Assembly (NCBI GenBank): GCA_036005525.1
Contig: DASYQM010000332.1
Location: 44,467-108,466 of the forward strand
DNA: 64,000 nt
From: UBA9676 sp036005525
Lineage (GTDB): Bacteria; Actinomycetota; Actinomycetes; Streptosporangiales; Streptosporangiaceae
Direction of reading: 5' to 3'
Below, piece after piece: positions 16,705 through 25,946 of the stretch (positions are counted from its first letter, which is position 1; every line of letters begins with the position of its first letter). Both the position numbers and the translations under genes were made by a program. The notes under the pieces are model-generated. The model ran no database searches. It saw nothing but the letters and a program-made list of their open reading frames with translations, and was not told where the DNA came from.

Positions 16705-19376
16705 GCGGACGTACCCGGGGCCGCAGCCGGCTGAGCGTCCGCTACTTCGATGACCGGATCCTGCTGACGGAGAGCCACGCCTGGGCGTACTACCGCCTGC
16801 CGACCCATTCCTACGAGTTCCTGACCCCGCCCGAGCGGGAAGCGCTGGCGATCAACATCACGGTGGCGCTGGCGGCCATCCGGCTGCCCGACACGGAGGT
16901 ACACCTGCGGATCGCGCACCGGTCCTACCCGGCAGCGGAATGGGCGGCGCGGCTGGACGCCACCTCCGACGGAGGGCCCGGCTGGCGGGACTACCTGGAC
17001 GAGATGTACCGCCACGTGTGGGCGAAAGACTTCTGGACCAAGGAGGTCTACCTGGGGGTGCGGCTGGGCCAGCGCGGCATGCGGGCGCAGCTGCAGGGCG
17101 GGATGTTCTCCCAGTTCGTCAGCGCGTACCGGAGCAGCGAGCAGGCGCTGGGCCTGGCCGACGAGGCGGTGGCGGACAGCGAGCTCGCGCGCTGGACAGA
17201 TCAGGCCGAGCGGCTTGGCCGGGCGCTGTCGGCCAGCGCTCTGCACGCCCGTCATGCGACCAGCGACGAGATCGCCTGGCTGTTCCGGCATACGCTGGCC
17301 GGGACGGCCGGGGACCCGCCGCCGTCGGCGGTCCATCGCCGCACCTGGGGGGCGGGGGAGATCGAGGCGCTGCTGGAAGGCCAGGTGGAGAACGGGCGCA
17401 CGATGCTGCGGCTGGAGCACCCGGCCGGTGAATCCTTCGTGGCGTTCCTGTCCTACTCCCGGTTCCCCGACGTCATGTCGTTCCCCGACGGTGAGCCCTG
17501 GCTCCACTTCGCCGACTCGCTCCCGTTCCCGGTGGAGGTCAGCTCCCGGATGAGGCTGATCCCCCCGGCGAAGGCCAGCAAGGACGTCGGGCGCAGGCTG
17601 GCCCACGCCAGGGACATGGACGCCCACATCAGGGAGGCGGGGGTCGACCTGCCGCTCGCGCTGGCCGAGCAGCTCGAGGCGGCCCGGATGCTGGAGCACG
17701 GGATCACCAAGGAGCGGCTGCCGTTCGTGTACGGCTGGCACCGGCTTGGGGTGACCGCGCCCAACCGTGACCTGTGCCAGCGCCGTGTCGAGGCGCTGAT
17801 CGAGCACTACCGTGACATCGGCATCGACCTGGTCAACTCCACCGGCGACCAGTTCTCGCTGCTGTGCGAGTCGCTGCCCGGCGACCGCGTGCGGCTCTCC
17901 TCGTATGTGCAGCGCCAGCCGCTGTACACGATCGCCGGCGGCGTGGCGACGGCCACCGTGGACCTGGGGGACCGGCCGGCCGGCGGACTGGACGGCCGGG
18001 ACGGCTGGATGGGTCCCTACATCGGCGAGACGCTGGGCCGGGCGCGGTCTATCGTCCATTTCGACCCGCTGCTGGCAGCGACGCGCAACCGGCCCACCGC
18101 GGTGGCGATCACCGGCGAGCCGGGCGGCGGCAAGACCACCCTGGCGCTGCTGATGATCATGCAGCTGGCGCTGCGGGGGGTGACGGTCGCGGTCATCGAC
18201 CCCAAGGGCGACGCCGAGTCGCTGGTGGACGTGCTGGCCGCCCGCGGCCGCAAGGCCCGGGTGCTCCCGCTCGGCAGCGCCGCGCCGGGGCTGCTCGACC
18301 CGTTCTCCTTCGGAGACGACCTGTCCGAGAAGCGGACCATGGCCACCGAGACGCTGCGGCTGCTCCTGCCGCGAATGAGCGAGGAGCGCGAAAGCGCGAT
18401 GATCCAGGCGGTGGCCGCGATCGCGGGCCGGGACCGGCCCAGCCTGGGCAAGGTCGTCCGGCACCTGGAGCAGAGCGAGGATCCCGCGTCCAGGAACCTG
18501 GGGGCGGTGCTGCGCTCGATGTCGGAGATGCGGCTGGCGCGGCTGTGTTTCGCGCCCTCGGGTGGCCAGCGCATCGACGCGGCCGGGTGGACCACGGTCT
18601 TCACTCTGGCCGGGCTCACGCTGCCGGACGCCGCGGTGAGCCGGGACGACTTCTCCTACGAACAGCGGCTGTCGGTCGCGCTGCTGTACCTGGTCTCCCA
18701 GTTCGCCCGCAGACTGCTGAACGGAATGGACCGCCGGCTGCCCAAAGCCATCTTCCTGGACGAGGCGTGGGCGATCACGTCCACGCCGGAGGGTGCCAAG
18801 CTGGTGCCCGAGGTGTCGCGGATGGGCCGCTCCCGCAACACTGCCCTGATCCTGGTCTCCCAGAACGCCGGCGACCTGCTGTCCGAGCAGGTCACGAACT
18901 GCATCTCCGGTGTGTTCGCGTTCCGCTCCTCCGAGCGCGTCGAGGTGGCGAACGTCATGGCACTGCTGGGGGTGGAGGCGTCGGACGAGCACCAGATCGC
19001 GCTGCGGGGGCTCGGCAACGGGGAGTGCATCTTCCGCGACCTGGAGGGCCGCGCGGGCCGCATCGGGATCGACCTCATCTCCGATGAGATGCGGCAGTGG
19101 CTGGACACCAACCCCACCCGCAGCAGACCACGTGCGGAAGCCCCGCGCATGAGCGCAGCGCCCGTACCGGGCGCGGAACCCGGACCCGGGGAACCGTCGG
19201 CACCAGGGGCTGAACCCCGCGCCGGTGAACAGGCGGCGCTTGGGACGGAACCCCGCGCCGGCGAACAGTCGGCGCCAGGGGCGGAACCCGGCGCCGCCGA
19301 ACCGCCGGCACCGGGCGCCGGTCCTGCGCAGGACCGACCTGGAGACCGCCTCCACTCGGACGAGCCAGGGCCCTGA
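16701..19376 (+). CDS. VirB4-like secretion ATPase (SCO6880-type)
   Basis: The energising ATPase of the secretion apparatus, 891 residues. The N-terminal half (about 1-440) is the VirB4/TraC-type assembly domain. The C-terminal motor has Walker A GEPGGGKTTLALLM (about 472-485), VAVIDPKGDAESLVDVL and Walker B KAIFLDEAWAI (about 683-693), followed by the sensor-like ILVSQNAGDLL. The last 80 residues are imperfect acidic repeats of the form GAEPRAGEQ. The GTG at 16701 overlaps the upstream stop and has a GGAGGGCGGCGAG RBS. The domain order matches actinobacterial conjugal-transfer ATPases. Confidence 0.85.
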   Translation: MSGRTRGRSRLSVRYFDDRILLTESHAWAYYRLPTHSYEFLTPPEREALAINITVALAAIRLPDTEVHLRIAHRSYPAAEWAARLDATSDGGPGWRDYLDEMYRHVWAKDFWTKEVYLGVRLGQRGMRAQLQGGMFSQFVSAYRSSEQALGLADEAVADSELARWTDQAERLGRALSASALHARHATSDEIAWLFRHTLAGTAGDPPPSAVHRRTWGAGEIEALLEGQVENGRTMLRLEHPAGESFVAFLSYSRFPDVMSFPDGEPWLHFADSLPFPVEVSSRMRLIPPAKASKDVGRRLAHARDMDAHIREAGVDLPLALAEQLEAARMLEHGITKERLPFVYGWHRLGVTAPNRDLCQRRVEALIEHYRDIGIDLVNSTGDQFSLLCESLPGDRVRLSSYVQRQPLYTIAGGVATATVDLGDRPAGGLDGRDGWMGPYIGETLGRARSIVHFDPLLAATRNRPTAVAITGEPGGGKTTLALLMIMQLALRGVTVAVIDPKGDAESLVDVLAARGRKARVLPLGSAAPGLLDPFSFGDDLSEKRTMATETLRLLLPRMSEERESAMIQAVAAIAGRDRPSLGKVVRHLEQSEDPASRNLGAVLRSMSEMRLARLCFAPSGGQRIDAAGWTTVFTLAGLTLPDAAVSRDDFSYEQRLSVALLYLVSQFARRLLNGMDRRLPKAIFLDEAWAITSTPEGAKLVPEVSRMGRSRNTALILVSQNAGDLLSEQVTNCISGVFAFRSSERVEVANVMALLGVEASDEHQIALRGLGNGECIFRDLEGRAGRIGIDLISDEMRQWLDTNPTRSRPRAEAPRMSAAPVPGAEPGPGEPSAPGAEPRAGEQAALGTEPRAGEQSAPGAEPGAAEPPAPGAGPAQDRPGDRLHSDEPGP

Positions 19377-19392
19377 GCAAGGAAGCCCGCAG

Positions 19393-22389
19393 ATGCTGAG
19401 CCCCCTCCGCTTGAGCCGCGCGAAGTCAGCCCCCACACCGACTTCCGGGGCCTGCCCCATGCCCAGAACGCGTTCCCGGGTGGCGCGGTTGTCCTGGATC
19501 CCGCGCTGGTCTCAAGTGCCAGTGTCCGCGCGCCGCGTCGTGTTGCTGCTCGGCGTCATCGCAGCCGTGGTCGGCCTTCCGGGCCCGGCGCAGGCCGTTG
19601 TTAACCCGGCCGCCGCCACGCTGTCGGCCGGAGCGCCCGCGACGGCCGTCCACGCGCTGTCGGCTGGAGCGCCCGCGCAGGTGGCCCAGCCGGCCGGATC
19701 GGCCCGGGCGGCCGGGGTGTCCCAGCCGGCCGGGCCCGCGGGTGTGACCGGGCGCGTCGGGCCGGCCGCGCCCGGCGGCATTTGCCAGGTGCCCGGGATC
19801 GGTGACATCGGCGGCCTGCTCGGCTTCTGCAATGCCGGGTCCAGCGGCCTGATCGGCGACCTCAACAACGTCTGCCAGCCCTCGGTACCCGCGCCCGAGG
19901 AGGCCACCGGCGGCATCGACGCGCTGATCAAGCCGCCAGCCGCGGCGGTCCGCCAGCCGGCCACGCTGTATGACAGCTATGGCACGGCCGGGCAGACGTG
20001 GGCCGCCCACGACCTGCAGTGCTCCGACATGGCCTCGCTGATCGGCAACCAGGTCGCAGGGGTCGTGTTCACCATGGCGAAGGCGCTCGACCGGGTCACC
20101 ATCACCGTGTACCAGTCGGCGGCGGGCGAGGGCATCCTCGCCTGGCTGAGCGGGGCCGTGAACCGGCTGATCACCAGCCTCGGCAACGCCATCTACTTCC
20201 CCTACCTGGCGCCGGTGGTCATCCTCGGGGCGATCTGGCTGGCCTGGCAGGGCCTGATCCGCAGGCGTGCCACCCGCACCATCGAGGGAACGGTCTGGAT
20301 GGTCATCGCCTGCGCGGCGGCGATCTGGCTCATCGGGCGCCCGGCGGACTTCACCGGCGCCGGCAAGACGTTCTCCGACGGCATCACCCAGACGCTCAAC
20401 ATCGCCTTCGCCAAGCTTCCTGCCCCGCACCAGAGCAGCTGCGTCCCGCTGCGCAAAGGTGACCCGCAGACGCCGGCCGGGACCAACTTCGCTTACACCG
20501 CGGGCAACGGGGTCGTCGACGCCAACGCCAACGAACTGTGGACGGTCCTGGTCTGCAAGCCGTGGCTGGACGGCGAGTTCGGCACCACGGCCTACGCGGC
20601 CTCGGGAGGCCAGCCGACGGTGGTCAACAAGTACGGCAGGCAGCTGCTGTGGGCGCAGGCGATCGCGGTGAACGAGAAACCGACGGCGGCGGTGATCAAG
20701 GCGAAACAAAACGCCTATGCCGGCATCGCGGACTCGATCAAGCAGAACGAACCGGGCGTGTACCCGCTGTTCCAGGGCAAGCAGTGGACCACCCGGCTGG
20801 AAATCGGCTTCGCTGCGCTGTTCGCCGCGCTCGCCGCAGGGCTTCTCGTGCTGTTCATCGCGATCACACTGATCGTCCTGAAACTCGGCTTCCTGCTGCT
20901 GCTGGTAGCGGGTCCGTTCTTCCTCATCGTCGGTACGCATCCCGGATTCGGGCGGGTCATCGCCCTGCGCTGGGCCGAGATGCTGATCGGCGTGCTGCTC
21001 AAGACGGCCGCGATCGCGCTGGTGCTCAGCGTTCTGCTGTACGCCTACTCGCTGATCATGGGCGCCAGCGACGCCGCGCTGCCGTGGGCGCTGAAGATCC
21101 TGATGATCTCGCTGGTCACGGTGGCCGTGTTCATCTACCGCAAGCCGTTCGCCCACCTGTTCTCGGCCGTGGGATACGGGGTGATCGGATCGCGCGAGCG
21201 GGCAGAGGCGAGCCTCGCGACGGCCGGTGCCGCAGCGCGCCGGAACACCGTCGACGCCGCAACCGTGGGCGTTCCCGGCTTCGCCAGCTACCGGGTGGGC
21301 CGATGGGCACGGCGCAACCCGGCGCAGGCCGCCAGCCTGGGCGCACAGGTCGCCACCGCCGGCGCGGCCGGAGCCCTGGCGGGCGCCGCCGCGGCCGGGT
21401 CCAAAGGGGCCAGGTCCAACGGAGCCAAGTCCGACGGGACGACGCCGGATGGGGCCAAAGCCGACCGGGCTGGTTCCACCGCGGCCGCGGCCGACGGGGC
21501 CGCGTCCGACGGGGTCAGGTCCGGCAGGGTCAGCGGGCCCAATGGGCAGGCCGTCAACGGAGCTGGCTCCCAGGACGACGGCGCGGGCGCCGACGAGGCA
21601 GCGCAGCCGGGCTCGGACTCCCGTGCAGGAGCCGCGAGCCGCGGCAGGGCGCGTGGGCTGGGGAACGGGAGCAACGGCGCGGGCCGGGAACCTCCGCCGC
21701 TCGTTCTGCCGCCCCGCGAAGGCGAGGCCGGGCCGCCACCGCTGTCGAGCTGGTCGCGGGGCGGGACATCACCGGCCAGGCCGCGCTGGCCGGACGCCGG
21801 GGGCCGGTCGGCGCCGCCGCGGCAGTCGGCCGGCGATGGCCCACCTGCCCAGGCCCAGGCCCCGGCCCGGGCGCCGGCACCGCCCCAGGCGCCGGCCCCT
21901 GTCCGGTCGCCGGCGCCGACATCGGCCCCGGCCAGGACGCCAGCCCCGGCCAGGGCACCATCGCCGGCCCGAGCGCCCGCACCCGTTAGGCAGCCGGCCT
22001 CGGCCCCGACCCGGGCGCCTGCTCCCGCGCCGGGCCCAGCGCCGGCTTCGGCCAGGCAGTCTCCCCAGGCCAGGCAGCCGGCTCCTGCCAGGCAGTCTCC
22101 CCCCGCCAGGCAGCCGGCCCGGGCCAGGCAATCTCCCCCGGCCAGACAGCCCGCTCCGCCCAGACAGCCCGCCCCGGCCAGGCCCACTAGCTGGGGCGAT
22201 GGGGGGCCCTTCAGCCGCTCGGGTGGCGCACGAGGGCCTGCCGAAGACAGGCCGGCCAGCAGGCAACCGCCGCCATCCACCTCGCCGGGCCGGGCGGGCG
22301 GGGCGGCCCCGGACGCCCGGGCTGACCGGCCCGCCGACCCCGGCCCGCCAAGCCCGTTCTGGCTGCGCCCGATCCGGCGCCGCAAGTAG
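19393..22389 (+). CDS. VirB6/TrbL-like polytopic channel protein with disordered tail
   Basis: 998 residues. The ATG at 19393 follows AAGGAAGC. A signal-like segment (about 48-68, ending AQA) leads to an extracytoplasmic region with several cysteines. A membrane domain (about 265-585) has roughly seven spans, including FAALFAALAAGLLVLFIAIT and MLIGVLLKTAAIALVLSVLL. This is the topology of VirB6/TrbL inner-membrane channel subunits. From about residue 620 the chain is a Gly/Ser/Ala then Pro/Ala-rich tail with repeats such as QPAPARQSP, probably cytoplasmic and disordered. It sits 16 bp after the VirB4-like gene. Confidence 0.75.
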   Translation: MLSPLRLSRAKSAPTPTSGACPMPRTRSRVARLSWIPRWSQVPVSARRVVLLLGVIAAVVGLPGPAQAVVNPAAATLSAGAPATAVHALSAGAPAQVAQPAGSARAAGVSQPAGPAGVTGRVGPAAPGGICQVPGIGDIGGLLGFCNAGSSGLIGDLNNVCQPSVPAPEEATGGIDALIKPPAAAVRQPATLYDSYGTAGQTWAAHDLQCSDMASLIGNQVAGVVFTMAKALDRVTITVYQSAAGEGILAWLSGAVNRLITSLGNAIYFPYLAPVVILGAIWLAWQGLIRRRATRTIEGTVWMVIACAAAIWLIGRPADFTGAGKTFSDGITQTLNIAFAKLPAPHQSSCVPLRKGDPQTPAGTNFAYTAGNGVVDANANELWTVLVCKPWLDGEFGTTAYAASGGQPTVVNKYGRQLLWAQAIAVNEKPTAAVIKAKQNAYAGIADSIKQNEPGVYPLFQGKQWTTRLEIGFAALFAALAAGLLVLFIAITLIVLKLGFLLLLVAGPFFLIVGTHPGFGRVIALRWAEMLIGVLLKTAAIALVLSVLLYAYSLIMGASDAALPWALKILMISLVTVAVFIYRKPFAHLFSAVGYGVIGSRERAEASLATAGAAARRNTVDAATVGVPGFASYRVGRWARRNPAQAASLGAQVATAGAAGALAGAAAAGSKGARSNGAKSDGTTPDGAKADRAGSTAAAADGAASDGVRSGRVSGPNGQAVNGAGSQDDGAGADEAAQPGSDSRAGAASRGRARGLGNGSNGAGREPPPLVLPPREGEAGPPPLSSWSRGGTSPARPRWPDAGGRSAPPRQSAGDGPPAQAQAPARAPAPPQAPAPVRSPAPTSAPARTPAPARAPSPARAPAPVRQPASAPTRAPAPAPGPAPASARQSPQARQPAPARQSPPARQPARARQSPPARQPAPPRQPAPARPTSWGDGGPFSRSGGARGPAEDRPASRQPPPSTSPGRAGGAAPDARADRPADPGPPSPFWLRPIRRRK

Positions 22390-22401
22390 CTCCCCAGGCC
22401 T

Positions 22402-23049
22402 ATGGACCTGACATCGGCGCAGCGGAAGCTGGCTTTCGCCGTCATCGTGCTCGCCCTGGCCGGGCTCGGCACGTTCCTGCTGTGGCCGCGCTCGTCACCC
22501 GCGCCCAGCCAGGCGGCGCCGGGACAGACGACGAGTGGCGTGGCGTCCACGCCCGCGCCGGGGCCGGTCTCCCCAGCGGCCACGGGAAGCCCGGCGGCGT
22601 CCGGCCCGGCGGCGAACATCTACCAGTGGCTCCCGTTCACCCAGGCCGACCTGACGCAAGCGGCCGGGGTGGTGCGGCAGTTCAGCGCCGACTACGCCAC
22701 GTACTCCTATACCGAGAGCGCGGACCGGTACGTCGGACGGATGCGCGGCCTGGTCACGCCGGCGCTGGCGGCCAGCCTGGCGCGGAGTTACGCCACCCCC
22801 GGGGTGGCCCAGGCGAGGACCCGGCAGAAACAGACCGCCACGGGCAGCGGTGTGATCACCGCGCTCCGCGCGTTCGGTGCTTCGAGCCTGACCTTCCTGG
22901 TGACGCTGAGCCAGAAGACCCTCACTACCCAGCAGACGGGAAAGACCACTGCCCACAAGGCCAGCAACGACTACGCGATAACGATCACGCGGTCGGGCAG
23001 CAGCTGGCAGGTAAACGACATCCAGCTCGCCTCAGCAGGCAACTCGTGA
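22402..23049 (+). CDS. Membrane-anchored NTF2-like secretion accessory protein
   Basis: 215 residues: a short cytoplasmic start, one membrane span (LAFAVIVLALAGLGTFLLW, about 9-27), a Ser/Pro/Ala linker, and an extracytoplasmic domain (about 75-212) with QAAGVVRQFSADYATYSYTE and a terminal DYAITITRSGSSWQVNDIQL. The final strand pattern resembles the end of NTF2/TcpC domains, so this may be a second VirB8-like component. The stop overlaps the next start by GTGA. Role inferred from operon position. Confidence 0.65.
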   Translation: MDLTSAQRKLAFAVIVLALAGLGTFLLWPRSSPAPSQAAPGQTTSGVASTPAPGPVSPAATGSPAASGPAANIYQWLPFTQADLTQAAGVVRQFSADYATYSYTESADRYVGRMRGLVTPALAASLARSYATPGVAQARTRQKQTATGSGVITALRAFGASSLTFLVTLSQKTLTTQQTGKTTAHKASNDYAITITRSGSSWQVNDIQLASAGNS

Positions 23050-24218
23050 AGTGGCGGCTGGGGGTTCCACGTGCCGGCCGGCTCACCGTCAGCGTGGCGG
23101 TGGGCGTGACAATCGTGCTGGTGCTGGGCCTGGCGGTCGTCGGGGCGGGGCTGATCGGCGGCAGCAGCGTGCTGTTCTCGGCCGGCCAGCGCTGTTCCGG
23201 GAACGGGTCGGGCGGGTCGGCGAAGCCGGCCGGCGCCGCGGTGCAGCCCACGGCGAGCGCCGCCGGGCGGGCGACGATCCCCGCCGATTACCTCCACTTT
23301 TACCAGCATGCGGGGCGGACGTATGGCGTCCCGTGGCCGGTGCTGGCGGGTATCGGTGAGGTGGAAAGCGACCAGGGCCGCTCATCCCTGCCCGGCGTGC
23401 ACAGCGGGGCCAATCCGTTCGGCGCGGCGGGCCCGATGCAGATCGGCATCGGTGGTGCGGCTGGCGACCAGTGGGGGGGCGGTGCGGTCCACCCGGCCAG
23501 CCGGCAAGCCGGCGGGGTGGCCGCCGACGGCAACGGCGACGGCATCGCCAGCGTGTACGAGCCGGCCGATGCGATCGCCGGTGCCGCGAAGTACCTGGTC
23601 GCCCACGGGGTGCAACACAACGTCAGCGACGCGATCTTCGCCTACAACCACCTGCTCAGCTACGTGCAGTCGGTGCTCCACTGGGCGGGCCTCTACGCGA
23701 ACGGCGGCTTCTCGGTCACCGCCGCGACCAGCGGCGGGACGGGCGGCGCCACGCAATGCCTGACCAGCGCCACCGGCGGTGGGCCCGGCAGCGGGCAGAT
23801 CCCGAACCAGGCAGTCGCATCGGCGATCTCCTTCGCCCGGGCGCAGCTCGGCAAGCCGTACCTGTGGGGTGGCACCGGGCCGGACGCGTTCGACTGCTCC
23901 GGGCTGGTGATGATGGCCTACCGGGACGCCGGCGTGAACATCCCGCGCACCTCGGAGGAGCAGTGGGTATGGGGACCGAGGATCGCGCCCGGTCACGAGG
24001 AGCCCGGCGATCTCATCTTCTTCGCCGGATCCGATGGCACCACCACCTCGCCGGGGCACGTCGGGATGGTGATCGGGCACGGCATGATGATCGAGGCGTT
24101 TGCGACCGGCTTCCCGATCCGCATCGCCCCCTACCGCGGCCGGCAAGCGGTCGGCTTCAGCCGCCCCTGGGCGCATTCCGGCGTCGTCGTCCTCACCAGC
24201 CAGCAAACCACCGGCTGA
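23046..24218 (+). CDS. Cell-wall hydrolase: lytic transglycosylase plus NlpC/P60 endopeptidase (VirB1-like)
   Basis: Opens peptidoglycan for assembly of the secretion apparatus. 390 residues from a GTG overlapping the upstream stop. A membrane anchor (about 14-40) is followed by a transglycosylase-like domain (about 80-215) with GVPWPVLAGIGEVESDQG (probable catalytic Glu), AAGPMQIGIGG and AIFAYNHLLSYVQSVL. A Gly/Ser linker leads to an NlpC/P60 domain (about 258-385) with FDCSGLVMMAY (catalytic Cys at about 283), PGDLIFFAG and GHVGMVIGHG (His). The bifunctional layout matches the cell-wall hydrolases of Gram-positive conjugation systems. A hairpin lies at its stop codon. Confidence 0.85.
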   Translation: MKWRLGVPRAGRLTVSVAVGVTIVLVLGLAVVGAGLIGGSSVLFSAGQRCSGNGSGGSAKPAGAAVQPTASAAGRATIPADYLHFYQHAGRTYGVPWPVLAGIGEVESDQGRSSLPGVHSGANPFGAAGPMQIGIGGAAGDQWGGGAVHPASRQAGGVAADGNGDGIASVYEPADAIAGAAKYLVAHGVQHNVSDAIFAYNHLLSYVQSVLHWAGLYANGGFSVTAATSGGTGGATQCLTSATGGGPGSGQIPNQAVASAISFARAQLGKPYLWGGTGPDAFDCSGLVMMAYRDAGVNIPRTSEEQWVWGPRIAPGHEEPGDLIFFAGSDGTTTSPGHVGMVIGHGMMIEAFATGFPIRIAPYRGRQAVGFSRPWAHSGVVVLTSQQTTG

Positions 24219-24229
24219 AGATCAGCCGG
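24211..24229 (+). terminator. Short hairpin at end of secretion operon
   Basis: CCGGCTGA-AGA-TCAGCCGG forms a perfect 8-bp stem with a 3-nt loop over the stop codon of the cell-wall hydrolase gene. It has no U-tract, as is common for actinobacterial terminators. The neighbouring inhibitor gene is convergent. Confidence 0.45.
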
Positions 24230-24365
24230 CCAGATGGCCGCTAACGGTTCGGTGGGACAGGCGGGTACCGATGTCGGTGCGCATTCCCGGGTGCCCGCAC
24301 GATTCCCAGCAGCAAGCTCGACGGGGCTGCGTGGTTACGGCAACCCGCAACGGAACCCGTGTTGC

Positions 24366-24674
24366 TCAGCCCTGCTGGGCGTCCAGGTCGATGCTGAACT
24401 CGTCGACGGCCGTGTCCTCCCAGGGGCGCCGCTTCACAACCTGCAGATGCACCGGGCCGGGGCGGAGAACCCTGAAGGTCAGCCGGCGGGTACCGGCCGC
24501 TCCCCGTGGCTCGGCCGGCCCCTCGTAGCGGTCGTCTGTCTGCTGCAGCGTTCCGGCGTCGATCTCGGGATGCCAGCGGTAACCGGTCGTCGGGTTTTCT
24601 GCCAGGACGACGCTCAGTTCCTCACCGACTCGGGCGGTGCGGCGGCCGCCGGAATCGTCTTGCGTCAGCTCCAT
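24366..24674 (-). CDS. Chagasin-type inhibitor of papain-family proteases (I42)
   Basis: Chagasin-family proteins block the active-site cleft of C1 cysteine proteases with three loops. All three are visible in this 102-residue protein: NPTTGYRW (27-34), the Gly-rich GAAGTRR (58-64) and RPWE (83-86). The length is normal for the family. The ATG at 24674 is preceded by GTGAGGCAGGC, and no signal peptide is present, so the protein is probably cytoplasmic. It is divergently transcribed from a papain-like protease gene 160 bp away, its likely target. Confidence 0.85.
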   Translation of the reverse strand: MELTQDDSGGRRTARVGEELSVVLAENPTTGYRWHPEIDAGTLQQTDDRYEGPAEPRGAAGTRRLTFRVLRPGPVHLQVVKRRPWEDTAVDEFSIDLDAQQG

Positions 24675-24834
24675 GCCTGCCTCACCTTGTGTATTTTTCC
24701 ACGGGACGCTGCCTCCGAAAGAGGACAGGTGTGCCGTCGCAACCCGGCTGGGCCTGGGCAGGGTGAGCACCGGGCCGTGTGCCGAAGGGAAAGCCGGGTA
24801 TGAGCGGCGCAACACAGGGGAAGGGGGGAACGCC

Positions 24835-25605
24835 ATGTTCAGTGGCCTGCTGGAATCCGGTCAGTTGTACCTGAAGTTCGATGAGGCCGTGCACGAAGGT
24901 ATGCGGCTTGGCCGCAACATGTGGCTCGATGGCCGCAGCCTCGCGCACATGGTCGAGAACGACGTCCAGGAAATGGGGATGTCTCTCAAATCCTGCGAGT
25001 GGGAACGTGTCCTCACCGTGCTCGATCAAGGGCAGCTCGGCTCGTGCACCGGCAACGCCGGCACCGGCGCACTGGGCACCCAGCCGTTCTACGACGCCGT
25101 CGGCAGCGCTGTCTTGCCCAAGCCCGACGACGCGGCGGGCGCGGAGGAATTCGCCGTCCAGCTCTACGCCGACGCCACCGTCGTGGACGGCTACCCGGGT
25201 ATCTACCCGCCCGACGACACCGGCTCGTCCGGGCTTGCGATCTGCAAGGTTCTCAAGAGCCGCGACATGATCAATGGCTATCGCTGGGCCCGGACCGCGT
25301 ACGGCTTCTTGCGGCTGCTCCAGAGGGGCCCGGTACTCCAGGGGATGCCCTGGTACAACGCGTTCTTCTCGCCAGATGCGCAAGGCTTCATCGACTCCGA
25401 CCCGAACTGGGCATCGAGCGGGGTCGCCGGTGGCCACGAAATCGAGGCGGTCGCCGTCGAGCTCGACACCACCGATGCGTTCAGCAGCGTGATCACCTAC
25501 GTCAACAGCTGGGGCAGCAATTGGGGAGATGCGGGCCGGTTCCGGATGCGGCTGCGGACCTACGAGCAGCTCAACGGGGTCGACCTGAAGCAGTACCGCG
25601 TCTGA
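24835..25605 (+). CDS. Papain-like (C1 family) cysteine protease
   Basis: A 256-residue C1-type peptidase. The catalytic set is visible: QGQLGSC with Cys71 (and the oxyanion Gln), GGHEIEAV with His201, and NSWGSNWGDAGRFRM with Asn224. About 50 residues precede the domain, and no signal peptide or typical pro-peptide is seen, which is unusual for this normally exported or lysosomal family. The ATG at 24835 has a purine-rich RBS (GGGGAAGGGGGGAA). It is divergent from the chagasin-type inhibitor gene, which suggests an enzyme-inhibitor module, and it lies just beyond the secretion operon. Confidence 0.85.
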   Translation: MFSGLLESGQLYLKFDEAVHEGMRLGRNMWLDGRSLAHMVENDVQEMGMSLKSCEWERVLTVLDQGQLGSCTGNAGTGALGTQPFYDAVGSAVLPKPDDAAGAEEFAVQLYADATVVDGYPGIYPPDDTGSSGLAICKVLKSRDMINGYRWARTAYGFLRLLQRGPVLQGMPWYNAFFSPDAQGFIDSDPNWASSGVAGGHEIEAVAVELDTTDAFSSVITYVNSWGSNWGDAGRFRMRLRTYEQLNGVDLKQYRV

Positions 25606-25946
25606 CGCGGACACTGAGCGTGAATCCCTGGCCTGGTCACCGAGCCTCGCCACCACGATGGGTGCTGCCATCAAAGGAGGAGGGGAGCGAGCGGGCTGAG
25701 GATCTGACGCATGCAGGAACGCCTCAGTGAGCCAGTCCCACCTGGCCGTCGACCTCGGCGGGGGCCCGGAGCGGGGCAGGTAGAACGCCAGCCACACGTC
25801 GCGGGAGCGGGGCCTCACCCCGGCCAGCTTGCGATCGCCCTTGAAGACGGCCGCGCAGCGCAAGCCGCCGGGCCTCCGCAAGATCGCTCATGTCGGCGCA
25901 TGATCACGGACGATCCCACGCGAATAGCGCAGACAATCGTCCGTGA
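25606..25946. other. Intergenic stretch between convergent genes
   Basis: No credible gene. An RBS-like AAAGGAGGAGGGGAG at about 25674 precedes an ATG at 25711, but that frame is Arg/Pro-rich and runs antisense into the ANTAR gene. The right end holds a strong inverted repeat. Confidence 0.4.

Noticed and set aside
16632..19460. A 942-residue open frame on the minus strand opposite the VirB4-like gene
   Set aside because: It mirrors the high third-position GC of the real gene, is His/Arg/Gln/Pro-rich, and lacks domains or an RBS. The plus-strand protein has all ATPase motifs.
19426..21156. A 576-residue minus-strand frame opposite the VirB6-like gene
   Set aside because: Asp/Arg/Gln-rich shadow frame without family features; the plus-strand frame has proper membrane spans and an RBS.
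13457..24218. Interpretation as an active integrative conjugative element
   Set aside because: No relaxase, coupling ATPase, integrase, origin of transfer or att repeats were found in or beside the operon within this window.
24682..25881. A 399-residue minus-strand frame opposite the papain-like protease
   Set aside because: The plus-strand protein contains the intact catalytic Cys, His and Asn motifs; the antisense frame has none.
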